From Chrysomallon squamiferum (Eukaryota > Mollusca > Gastropoda > Neomphalida > Peltospiridae), in contig CM022671.1 of NCBI GenBank assembly GCA_012295275.1, positions 6,608,227 through 6,672,226 of the forward strand: a DNA stretch of 64,000 nucleotides, in the 5' to 3' direction. A program made the position numbers and the translations under genes. Shown piece after piece: positions 42,601 to 53,609 of the stretch; within the stretch, counting starts at the first letter, position 1; each line of letters starts with the position of its first letter. Under the pieces are notes generated by a model. It had not been told where the DNA came from. It did not search any database and saw only the letters and a list, made by a program, of their open reading frames with translations.

Positions 42601-44278
42601 ATGGAAAATAGTAGCTTCCATTCTTTATCACTGACATGTGTATGGATGTGTATGGATGGATATGAATACTGGACCATATAACTAGCAGATACTGGTTTCC
42701 AATTACAGATAAAACAATAAGTTCAAACAAAAGATTACCTCAGCAGTTGCCTCTCTCATTTTGCGACATCGAAAATGTGACAATCTGTTCAGCTTTTTCA
42801 AAACGACAAACTGAAGGCTAGCATCAATCTTCTTGTTTTCAATGTCACTAAAATTCTGAAAAAAAAAAGTTTAAAATTAACAGTGTTTACACTGGCTTAA
42901 TAATATTAGAACTTTATTATAAAAAATAACAAATTCCATTTTATAAATCTTTACAAAACTAACACTGGTAGAAACACTTGTAGCCATTTTATTTAGATTT
43001 TACAGAATATTATAAACATTATATTAAACAGCATTTTTCTTTTGGCACAAATATTTAAAACCAAATACTGTTTCTGGCACATTCCAAGGTATGCACAACA
43101 GCATGTCAATACTTTTACTATTTGAAACTTTATTTTTTTATTATTTTATATTTAATGTTTGTTTTTTTTCCTTACCACTAAGACTGATAAAATTTAAAAT
43201 TACACTTCTTTACAAAGTACAGACCAACACACGATTTCTGTGACAATTACAAGTCAATATTACCCAAATTTTATTTTATTTTATTATTATTATTTTTTTA
43301 AATAAATGAAAGTAAAATTTAATCTGGACTTACTTCATCCTTGTTAGTTTTCTGTTGTCTGATATCAACAATTGCCTGGCGGATGTTGCCACAAGCAGCT
43401 TTAAAAATTTCTAAATCTTTTTCAGGATTGCGGGCTGCTGCTTCTTCTTCTTCAGCATAGAACTGGGAAATATGAAACTCCTAAAACACAGACAGACAGT
43501 AAAACAGTATGATAATTGTAACACAAAAATAATAAAATTAATTAATTAAAGTTTTAACACCAGTCTAAAAATATACTAAGATTTAGATCATTCACATGCA
43601 AATTATTAAAACAATAAATAATCCACAAAAGTAATAAACAATAACAATTTGATGATAATAACAAAAACAACAATAATGAGACTTACATTAGTTATTTATA
43701 GTACATCTTAATAATTTGTTTTGAACCTTTAGAGAAAACTGAGAAACAGATTATATATAAAATAAATAAAATAAAATATATAAAACAAAGCATAATTAAA
43801 ATCTGTGAAATATGACTGAATATCATTGTTATCATTATCATGATTACGATGATCATCAACGTCAACTTCAACTTGAAATTGTCTCGTAACTCTCTTGTAA
43901 TTACTAAATTAGCACTTTAAGATGTTTATAGCATATATAAGATCAGCTTTATGAGTTCCACCTGATCACGAACCGATCGTAATCTGAGTTCATGCATGAT
44001 CACTCTGATGAGTGACTAAATTATTTAGGCTCCAAATTGGGGATTCATTGATACTAGTCAATAATCATATTATCGTAGTAATCCTGTACAATCATAATGG
44101 AATGGATGCCGAAGCGTAATGTTATTAAGAATTAATTATGTGTTTAAATTACCCTTGATGGAGCATTGTCGATAATTTTTGGTTTTTTATTATCTGGTAC
44201 ATTTGGCGACGAGTCTGATTTAAGAATTCTTTTCTTCTTCTTCTCTTTTTCACCATCCTTTATAAGCGGGCTAGACAT
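33257..44278 (-). CDS. THOC5: THO complex subunit 5
   Basis: Subunit of the nuclear THO/TREX complex that couples transcription to mRNA export. Eighteen exons: 44153-44278, 43334-43480, 42739-42855, 42022-42119, 41488-41563, 41006-41076, 40488-40602, 39733-39865, 39159-39236, 38753-38796, 38029-38128, 37383-37494, 36996-37097, 36362-36567, 35648-35838, 34790-34905, 34031-34215, 33257-33320. All phases agree and give about 693 residues (human 683). Conserved blocks include [72 protein letters not shown] (preceded by LR), the acidic linker [15 protein letters not shown], and the tail [20 protein letters not shown]. The N-terminal KKKKR cluster is a likely nuclear signal. Exon 35648-35838 is one base short (191 rather than 192), breaking the frame between FPAKSL and QVTSWKRTT. 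It diverges from XBP1 at 45331. Confidence 0.95.
34407..34652. repeat. Tandem duplication, unit about 115-120 bp, in a THOC5 intron
   Basis: Two copies beginning with GTGTTTTAT.TCTGAATGT and ending CTTTCCACTATT, with a third copy starting at about 34632. All lie in the intron between exons 34031-34215 and 34790-34905. Confidence 0.75.
35346..35407. repeat. (CA)n microsatellite
   Basis: Nearly pure CA run in a THOC5 intron. Confidence 0.95.
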
Positions 44279-45330
44279 TTTCTCAAATTTTTTGAATAAG
44301 ACTGGTACTTGTGTAAGTGATTGGTGTTCGTATTTTTCGTCTTTGAATTGTTTTCCGCCGTTAGTGTCAGAGCTTTTATAAATATATATATGCAATTGAC
44401 TGGTATATTAATAAATTTTAAAAAAATTTACTCTGTATAGATATTTCTTTCCCATTTGCAAAATAAAAATAAGAAATAAAAAATAAGAAAAAAGAATCAT
44501 ATAGAAATGATCGATATGGCTACATCATACGTTTTTTATATACCAACACCATCACTACCAATAACAATAATAAATAAATAAATTTATTATTATTATTATT
44601 AGTTAATAATTTTGATCTTGTTAACCACTTTTTTCCCATATATATTAATATATGTGCTACAATTTAATTTCATTTATATGTTTGTCTATATTCCCCCTCC
44701 CGCCTATACATTTACTTTTATCTAATCGGATTTAACATAATTATAACAAACTAGCATATTTTTGACATTACTTCTACCTTTATTTATTTTATTTGCAGCA
44801 TCAGATTTTATATATTTTAAAATTATTATTATTATTAGTAGTAGTAGTAGTAGTAGTAGCAGTAGTAGTAGCAGTAGTAGTAGTAGTTGTTGTTGTTGTA
44901 GTAGTAGTAGTATAGAGTTTTGTTCGTTTGTTTTCTGTTATCGTCAATAAATAAATATTTTTCAATGTCATGACGAAATATTATTAAAAAATATCTAAGC
45001 GTAGGATATTTAATTTTTTTTTATATTTTTTATTACGATAACATCATTTGCCACGTCGACGTTATATTGCCTGTCGGGGTACTTTCCCATCGTGTGTCAC
45101 CAGCTATATTTAGAGGAGTTGCATCATGCTACTTTAACCAATCAAATGAAAGATATGCAGTACGTCATGGAGGAATATAGCCAATAAACTCAAGCCACAT
45201 CAGCAGTTTCACTAAATACATAATGGCGAGAAATAAGTAAACATGAGGTGACATATAGATTAACAAAACAACCCCTAGAGCTGTATTTCCAATTCCCTAA
45301 TTTGATCGGAAACGTACATGGACTTCGAAA
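44279..45330. promoter_or_regulatory. Bidirectional promoter region between THOC5 and XBP1
   Basis: The two start codons face away from each other across 1,052 bp. Near XBP1 lie a GCCACGTC box (45050-45057; the reverse strand reads GACGTGGC, the XBP1/UPRE core), two CCAAT boxes (45138-45142 and 45181-45185) and TACGTCA (45161-45167, ATF/CRE-like). An (AGT)n tract occupies about 44837-44911. Motif matches are seen directly; function is inferred. Confidence 0.55.
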
Positions 45331-45353
45331 ATGTCTTCTTCAGGAAAGCCTAA
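45318..45353 (+). other. Short upstream ORF overlapping the XBP1 start
   Basis: ATG at 45318 opens an 11-codon frame ending with TAA at 45351-45353, in another frame and overlapping the XBP1 start at 45331. It has G at +4 but T at -3, so initiation may be leaky. It matters only if transcription starts upstream of 45318, which cannot be seen. Confidence 0.5.
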
Positions 45354-47143
45354 GACCATCATCATAACATCCACGCAGAAAAAGCAAGCAATGTTGTCAA
45401 TTCCACAGTCAGTTACAATTTCTGTTCCACTGGCTGACAGATTGCCATTGGTTATGGACGAAGAGCAGCCCCGAAAACGACGGCGTTTAACAAATTTAAC
45501 GCCAGAAGAGAAAATGCTTCGAAGGTAATATTTTTTTATTTTTTATTTTACAATAAAATATTTGTTTTAACTTTAACTGGATGAGCTGATGTGGGCGTCA
45601 ACCAATATGTTTCACACAAATCATCAAATACCAAGATTCAAATGTTACTAAATTAAAAAGAAAGGGGAAAAAACAAAAACAAAACAACCTTTTTACTGGT
45701 CAAATATTTATTAATAATTTATATAGATGTTAATTTAAGCCAGGAATATTATTACATTGACAACAATAACAAAAAAACAACAACAAAAAAAAACAGCCAT
45801 CGTCACAACTACCACGAAATGACAACATGAATCTAGGTTTTTAATTTTTTTTGTAACCACCTGCTAATTATATTTATTTAATTATTAATAGCATTAAGGT
45901 AAAAACATATAATGGTTAAAAAATGTGCATGCTTTTTTTTTTCTTTTTTTTTTTTTTTATGGCAGTATTTTAGTTGATTTATTTCTACTTTTAAATTTTC
46001 TTTTTTTTTAAATTTATTTATTTATTAATTTAAAAAAAAAATTTGTATCAAATTCTTTTCTTTCTTTTTACCTTTATTTTCCTTATGCAAAATAATGAAT
46101 TTATCTTAAATCACTTAAACATACACTTCCAGAATTTTTTTTTTTTTACATATTTGTTTTGTTTTGTTTATTCCACCAGGAAGCTAAAGAACAGGGTTGC
46201 TGCACAGACAGCCAGAGACAGAAAGAAAGCACAGATGTCGGATTTGGAAATAAAATTGGCAGCCATGGAAGCGGAAAACAAAAAATTACAGCAGGAGAAC
46301 CTTGCACTTCGGACCCAGTCTGGAGCTCTCGCACAAGAAAACAGTGAACTGAAGAAACGTCTGAGTGGGGCGGTGTCTGGTGGTGTGTTGTCTGGTTGGA
46401 CAGAGTCTGAGTCACACAGGTCTGCAGCATCTGCTGTTCCTCTGCCGAAGGAACAGATTCAAGCTCTGTCTGCCTGGATAACGAAAATCACAGCCTTTGC
46501 CCTGACACTCAGGTATGTACAGTTTACTTGGGCCCATAGTCACGCTCTTTTAACTGATAGTCTGTTTTCTGTAAATTTCAGTTCTTTTTGCTTCTCTTGA
46601 AAAATAATGTTTGATTCAAAGTAGCATTCTGTTAAAATACTTTGATGTTAAAACTTAGTGCATTCCAAAGTTTAATATTAAAAAACAGTTTTAAAATTGG
46701 ACATTATTGAGATTTTTCAGTATTTCAAATTGATATTTTGAATTTAATATATCTCACCTCATTTGTCCAACACATTGACAGGTTTTTGTTTACAGAAATT
46801 AATGTTAATAATTTATTGTTTTGTGAAAAATAAATTTCAAATGCAAAATACCACGGTTGAAAATGTAAATCAAATTTAAAATAGTAAAAATAGGAAAATA
46901 GTTAAAAATCTTTGTTAGTAGTATTATAAAATGTTTTTATCTCTGCAATGTTTTGTTTTTACTTTCAGCCTGATGTACTGCTTGGGTTATTACAGCAACT
47001 CAGCAACGAAAGCATCAAACATAAGTCAGAAGAGGAAGCAGTCACAAGCACTCACACAAAATCTCTCCCCCACAGACAACAACTTCAATCTCAAGTGGTG
47101 GGGCCCACACCAACAGAGCTGGAATCCCTCAATGAACTTATAA
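45331..47143 (+). CDS. XBP1: XBP1, unspliced form (XBP1u)
   Basis: Without IRE1 cutting, the same exons (45331-45524, 46180-46512, 46969-47143) encode 233 residues. The bZIP half is shared with XBP1s. The distinct C-terminal part begins ASAVPLPKEQIQAL, has a hydrophobic stretch WITKITAFALTLSLMYCLGY that corresponds to the membrane-tethering HR2 of vertebrate XBP1u, and ends KWWGPHQQSWNPSMNL, matching the vertebrate translational-arrest peptide. In vertebrates this form pauses on the ribosome so that its mRNA is carried to IRE1 on the ER membrane. In exon 3 about 170 bases are therefore read in two frames. Confidence 0.9.
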
Positions 47144-47775
47144 AGTTTGATCACATCTACTTCAAGTCACCCTGTGTCACAGAGGATCCCTGTGTTGAGA
47201 AAAATAAAACAGAAATAAAGTCCAAAGATGAAATTGTTCATCATTCAGGTTCAGACGTTACTGCAGCTTCTGCAGTATCGGAGTTGGTGTCAAGTTTTCC
47301 AGTACATGATGTACCAAAAACAGCAGCACCAGAAATAACAGCAGAGTTTCCAGTGCAAGAAACAATACCTTCTTTTCCCGTACCAGAGATTGCTGTACAT
47401 GATTTAGATGACCTTTCTGAAAACCTGCAGCTTCTGGATGAGCTGGAAGATTTGTTTCAACAGAGGGATCTGCTGGGTGACAGCCCTGGCACAGACTTTA
47501 TTTCACAGGAAGTACTGGCACAAGAAGCAAGTAAACCTTCAACAGGGAAAAAACGAAAACATTCACTATCTTCTGACAGTGCATACTCCTCTGACATTGA
47601 TGTTGTGGATCTGACAAGTGACGTCAGTTCTCCGTTTCAGTCTTCAGAACTTAGTTCTCCATATCAATCTCAAGACGTCACTGATGTCAACTCTCCACTC
47701 AGTGACATTTCTTCACCTCTGAGTGACGAAGCTTGGGAAGAGGGTTTCATGGATTTGTTTCCTGCTTTGGTCTAA
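45331..47775 (+). CDS. XBP1: XBP1, spliced active form (XBP1s)
   Basis: bZIP transcription factor of the unfolded protein response. Exons 45331-45524, 46180-46512 and 46969-47775 join conventionally. IRE1 then removes 46428-46447 from the mRNA, shifting the frame to give 437 residues. The basic region KLKNRVAAQTARDRKKAQM follows RR at 64-65, then a leucine zipper (LEIKLAAMEAENKKLQQENL). After the IRE1 junction the frame reads EGTDSSSVCLDNE and runs through a Ser/Asp-rich segment to the tail AWEEGFMDLFPALV, which matches the WEDTFANELFPQL-type end of vertebrate XBP1s. This long open frame exists only if the 20 bases are removed. A poly(A) signal AATAAA lies at 47979-47984. The frame is intact. 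Confidence 0.95.
46417..46456 (+). promoter_or_regulatory. Twin IRE1 hairpins bounding a 20-nt unconventional intron in XBP1
   Basis: Hairpin 1: stem CAGGT/ATCTG (46417-46421 with 46429-46433, one G-U pair) closes the 7-base loop CTGCAGC. Hairpin 2: a perfect 8-bp stem CTGTTCCT/AGGAACAG (46434-46441 with 46449-46456) closes the 7-base loop CTGCCGA. Both loops fit CNGCNG|N, with cleavage after G46427 and G46447. Removing 46428-46447 (20 nt) shifts the frame exactly into the long XBP1s reading frame. Vertebrate introns of this kind are 26 nt. Confidence 0.93.
47081..47143 (+). other. XBP1u translational-arrest peptide (dual-frame region)
   Basis: The last 20 residues of XBP1u read NFNLKWWGPHQQSWNPSMNL then stop. 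The vertebrate arrest peptide has the pattern WGxHQxSWxPxMN near its end, and every fixed position of that pattern is present here. The same bases encode part of XBP1s in the shifted frame. Confidence 0.85.
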
Positions 47776-48739
47776 CTGGTGTTCAAAATCAAAATTCTTA
47801 CACAGATTTATTGTGTAGCTCAGCATCAGGGTTTAAAGAGTAACTCGAGTTTATAAAGTAATGTGTTCATCTGTATTTATTATACATGTATCATGCAGTT
47901 GTCATTGTTGGAGGAGGATGTGTACATAAACTGATGTAAAATGTGATCACATGCTTCAAGATTAGATGTTTTCTGTGAAATAAATGTCTTAGTAGCCGAA
48001 CATGGTTTTTGACTTTTATTTTGGGATTGGGGGAATGACTCAAAATGCTGTAAATAAAAGGAAGTATATTTAAAAATTAAAATCTTTTATTTCTGTGTTA
48101 ACGTATGCTTAGTTGATTATAGAAAAATGTTTGTTAATTGGGTTTGTTGTAACAGGTGTATTTAATGTATGCATTTAATTAATTGCAATGGGAAATGGTA
48201 CAACAGCTGTGAAAACAACCATCTCAATAAATAAGTCTCCACAGGTCACTTTTAACTACACATCAAACAGTAGTTAAATCTGAGTATTCTGATGAAAAAC
48301 AAGATTTGCAGTAATAAAATGTTAATATTTAGATACAGATAAAATGTTGATACTTAAAGACAGATGTATTGGTGATATTAGCTATAGTGGTATAATTTAT
48401 AAAACTTCTCCTTTGGTTGAAAGATGTAACAATTCAATTAGTTATTGAGCTGGGCAGTTTTCTAAAGAATTGAAGATAATGGGAGATACACAATTCTTTG
48501 ATGTCTTGAAGAATCTCATTTTTCTGTAATATTTTTACACTTGCTAGGGGCAATAAAAACTGCAGTTAAGAAAGCAACATGAGTTTACTAAAATCAATCG
48601 AGAGTTGATTACAGAGAGTTAAGTTTAGGAAAATCAACAAAGCATTGTTCTAGTTTTCTGTGAATATTTTGAGCTAAACAAATAAGATTCTTTATTCATC
48701 TCAGATATTTTTAAAATTCAATGCCAAATAGCATTAAGG

Positions 48740-48792
<53 letters not shown>

Positions 48793-50125
48793 CTAAAACA
48801 AAATAAAAAAATTCTACTGCAGCTTAAATGCTTGTAAATCTGAAAAAACCCACAAAACCCCCACAAAAACCCCAAAACACACAAAACAAAACAAAAATAA
48901 AACAAAAATAATAATAATAAAATAAATAAAAATACATTGAAAGTTAAAAATAATAATGATAAAATAAAAATAATTATAAAAGAATCAATAATAATAAGAA
49001 GAAGAAGAAGAAGAATGGAGAAGAAAAAAGAAAGACAGAAAGAAAGAAAGAGAAAGAAGGACGTGATAGTACCTGCACCCATTATTTCTTTGCCTGGGTG
49101 ATGCATCAGAAAACTTCGCGAGACATGATTCCTCTCTCACACACATGGAGGCACTGATGCGCACATCAAGTAAAAAAAACACAAAAAATTTAAATAATGC
49201 AGAGGAATAAATGATTCATATTAAATTAATGAGTATATAAATTATATACTTTCTCGTTGTCTACAAACATCGAAAACAAATTGAGAGATTACAGATAAAT
49301 TATTGATAGTATATTGATGATAATGATGATGGATGATGAAAGTGAGAGATAGAGAGAAACTGAAAACAGATTCGGAACTTGGGTATTATTTTTTTTTTTT
49401 AAATTATATTTATGGTTCTAGATTTTTTTTTTCTTTGCCTATACAGCTTATACTTTGTACTGTTAGGCGCTCCTCTTAGTCAGAAAATAAACAACGAAGA
49501 ATATAAGCAAATAGGAAAAAGAACCAGTCTATTAAAACTTGTAAACAATGTCGACATTCAACAGGTGTGCTTGTTTATAACTACTAAAATTATGTTATTA
49601 TTTATTATCAAATTACTTACAAGTATTAAGTGTCCATTTACAATTTAATTTGCCAGAATTATATATTTGAAAGTATATTTATGTACCTAATATTTTATAT
49701 TTAATTAGATGTACATATGTTCAGCAAAGTAGCCGATACGGCGATAGGTTCTTGTAACTTTAGTGTAAGGTGTTAAATAGTACAGTTATCTACATGATAC
49801 ACAGATAAAATACACGTCACACACACACACACACACACACACACAGTGACACACACACGGAGGCAAAGACGCAAACAAACTTGGAAATACCACTACCTTA
49901 AATAAGCAAACAAATAACCTTTGAAGTGAAAATAATACTATTACTATTACTGTATTAGGAATGAAAAATTAAATTTCTTAGTATGTAAAAAAAAAAAAAA
50001 AAAAAAATTAAGCAGCACTATTTGTTATTAATATTGCAGGTTGTTATTATAGGATGGTAAGAAAAGGAAAAGTTGGAGTGTGATGTGTGTTTTGAGATGA
50101 CCCACTTTTCTTTAAAAGAACTGCC
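47776..50125. other. Intergenic between XBP1 and the SAM-PDZ gene
   Basis: Contains the XBP1 3' UTR with poly(A) signals near 47979 and 48053, a (CA)n run at 48743-48791, a low-complexity A/C-rich stretch to about 49040, and a second (CA)n at about 49818-49845. A TTCGCGAGA motif near 49115-49123 is a possible promoter element. No further gene was seen. Confidence 0.55.
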
Positions 50126-52929
50126 ATGGCAGAACAACTCAACACCTCAGAGATAGGTAATGATATACACGTGTATATATGTATATGTGTGTGTATGTGT
50201 GTATGTAAGTATATGTATATATTTATATATATATGTTTGCATGTGTGTATATATATATATATGAATGTTCGTTTGTATATATATATATAAACAAACATTC
50301 ATATATTTAACACAACATATATTAGATGCATATTTAATATATATATATATACACACATACACACATCTCTGTACATAGGAATAAATGGTACAATGGCCAT
50401 TGTTTAAAAATATAGTTTAAACTATCATCTATATATACATGTTAGATATATATTTACTTCAAAGTATATCAGATACATATTTTGATACAGTGTATATTAC
50501 ATATATATTTAATACAACGTATATTAGATGTATATTTAATATGTATATCAGATACATGTTTTTATACAGCACATATTAGATGTATATTTAATATATATAG
50601 ATATAGGCATACATATCTGTACATATGAATAAATGGGGCAAGGAGTTTTGTTTAAAACTGTAATTTAAACTGTCTTCTTCAAAGCCATATTTGTACAATA
50701 TTTGTCATGGTTAAATTCATACTGTATTGAATATTTCTGGTTAAATTGACTGTGTACAACATTTACTTCCTGGTTTGCTAATTCACACTGTACTCATTTT
50801 TAAAACAATGTCTGTGTAAAAGGAAGTGAATGTGACCTGCAGTTATCACTGCAAAATTTTATTAAATGATACTTTTTTGAAAGATGAGCATGTTTCTCTA
50901 TTATAAAACTTTAACAACAAAATGAGAATTTTTAGAAATTATTATTTTGTTTTGTGTTTTCATGACATTTCATCACTTTGCAGTTATTTCACTATTTTTT
51001 TAATTTTGTGTGATTAATTAAAAAATTTATATTATAAAAAGCATGGTATAATTGTTTTTATTTTATCCTTTGATGTTTAGCGAACATATATTGTGAAATA
51101 TGCAAGTTAATGATTATTCCACTTTAAAGATGTAATAAAAATTTGTGTTTTAATTTTTTAATTATTTGTTTTTAGCTGAAGAAAACATTCCAAATAATTT
51201 ATTTGACAAACCAGTAAGTAATGATTTTTATTATTAACTTTTTTAAAATATTATTATTATTATTTTTATTATTATTATTATTTTTATTATTATTATTATT
51301 ATTGTTATTGTTATTGTTATTGTTATTGTTATTGTTGTTGTAGTTGTTGTTCTTGCTGCTGTTATTATTAGTGGTGGTGTCATTCTTATTATTCTTTTTC
51401 TTATTCTTCTTCTTATTATTATAAGTATTAAAATAATTTTAATGAGGTATTTAAATAAAAAAATATTTTTTTTAAAGATCCAATGAAATATGCTAATCAT
51501 AAGTGTTTGCTAATTAAAATTTGTTTTTGAATACAGGTAGAACTTTGGTCAACTCCTGATGTGATAAAGTGGCTGCAAAGAAATAATCTGCACAAATTTA
51601 GTTTTCTACTTAACAGTGAGTGTTACACTCATTTTAGTTTTTCTATTTTTAATTTTTAATTACGTTCCACTTTGTTTTAACTTTGTACAAAAATCTGGAG
51701 AATACATTTTAAATATTTTCACATGCTAAATGATGAAACTGACAACAGATGATGTTATATTGGTTTTTGCTATGGTCATGCACATGTGTGTGTGGGTGTA
51801 TGTGTTTACATATTATACTGCTCATATTTTCAGGACTTGAAATAACTGGGAAAGATTTGGTTGATTTGAAGCTAGAATTTCTTGGTAAATATTTTAAAAT
51901 GTTTTATGATAATTTATGTTCTGTTGAGAATCATTTGTAACGAACAATTTATTTCACTGTAGCTTATATCTTACACAAGCAGGCAAATACACTGTATATA
52001 AAATGTATTATATATATATATATGTTTATGCTGATATATTACATGTTTATTACATGTATATATAGCACAATATATACAAGATACATGTTGTGTTATAGTA
52101 TATATTAGATGTATATTTAATACAGTCTATATTAGATGTATATTTAATACAGTGTATATTAGATGTATATTTAATACAGAGTATATTAGATGTATATTTA
52201 ATACAGTGTATATTAGATACATATTTAATACAATGTATATTAGATGTATATTTAATACAGTGTATATTTAATAGAATGTATAAAAAATGTATATTTAATA
52301 CAGTGTATATTGAATGTATATTTAATACAGTGTATATAAGATGTATATTTAATACAGTTTTATAAGATGTATATTTAATACAGTGTATATAAGATGTATA
52401 TTTAATACAGTGTTGTAGGATGTGTATCTAATGTATTTCAGATGACACCAGTGTGTCAACTGAAGACAGAGAGTTGTTTCTCTCTGAGTTGTATGATCTG
52501 ATCAAACCTCACTGTGACAATATGGCTGACATGAAAAAGGGACAGAATCTGAAAAGTTCATGGGAGCAGGGAAAATACCTGGCAGCCATTCAAGTATCTC
52601 AAAAACAGCGAGCTCGGAGTAAATCTTCCTCTGTTCTCCTTTGTTCTGACGTCTGCTCGTCGCCAAAACTGAGGTCAAGGTCAGAGTGAATTTAAATTAT
52701 TTAAAAATTGATTTGTTCTTAATTGTAAACCGTGTCACAGTTTTATATCTGAAAATAATTGATAAATATACCATCAGAATGTTATAAATTTTTCTCAGAA
52801 TGTTATAATTTACTTAGGCTGTGCATAATGAACATAAAGTTGTATGGACATTTTATGGTTTGCAGAAAGCAGCAAAATTTTAATTTCTTTAAGTTGTTAT
52901 AAACAATCATACTTTGAAATGTAAAACTA

Positions 52930-52990
<61 letters not shown>

Positions 52991-53549
52991 TGCACAGACA
53001 TACTTAAAAACACACACACACACTAACACAATGAGAGGCTCATTAATGTTTGGTAACATACAAAATAACAAAAAAAATAAAATAAAAAATACATACACAC
53101 ACAAAACAACGCCCAGAAAACATATAAATTATGATGATAATAATCAATAAAATAATGGTGTTGATAATAGGAATATAAGCAATTGTAGTTGTTCTATTTT
53201 TCAGAAGGAGTTCTTTGTTTGAGACTCTCACATCTCTAGGTACTAGGAATATCCAGTGTGTACAGATAACACAGTCAGAAACTGGTTTTGGTTTTACATG
53301 TTGTCTATCCAGTAAAGAACTCATCAGTGTTATAGAGGCCAGCAGCTCCAGTGTTTTGAAGAAAGGAGATGTGTAAATATCTAACACCATTTTAAACTCA
53401 ACGATCCTTGTACAAAACTGGAATTTAGAATTTAGAATTTGTCAGATGTTTTGAATGTATGGAGCATTAAAACTACTATTGATTGTCAAGTTATTATATA
53501 GTCCATGTTTATTTAATTTTATTTATTTTAAATTTAAATTTCTTTTTTA

Positions 53550-53609
<60 letters not shown>

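Noticed and set aside
44762-44950. Frame encoding poly-Ser and poly-Cys
   Set aside because: It is the (AGT)n microsatellite between THOC5 and XBP1, not a gene.
46146-46430. Minus-strand frame opposite XBP1 exon 2
   Set aside because: A shadow of the bZIP exon; no homology and no splice support.
48741-49106. Hydrophobic minus-strand frame resembling a membrane protein
   Set aside because: Made by (CA)n and A-rich low-complexity DNA; the opposite strand and frame show no coding signal.
50047-50362. Ile/Tyr-rich minus-strand frames
   Set aside because: They come from TATATA/CATACA repeats in intron 1 of the SAM-PDZ gene.
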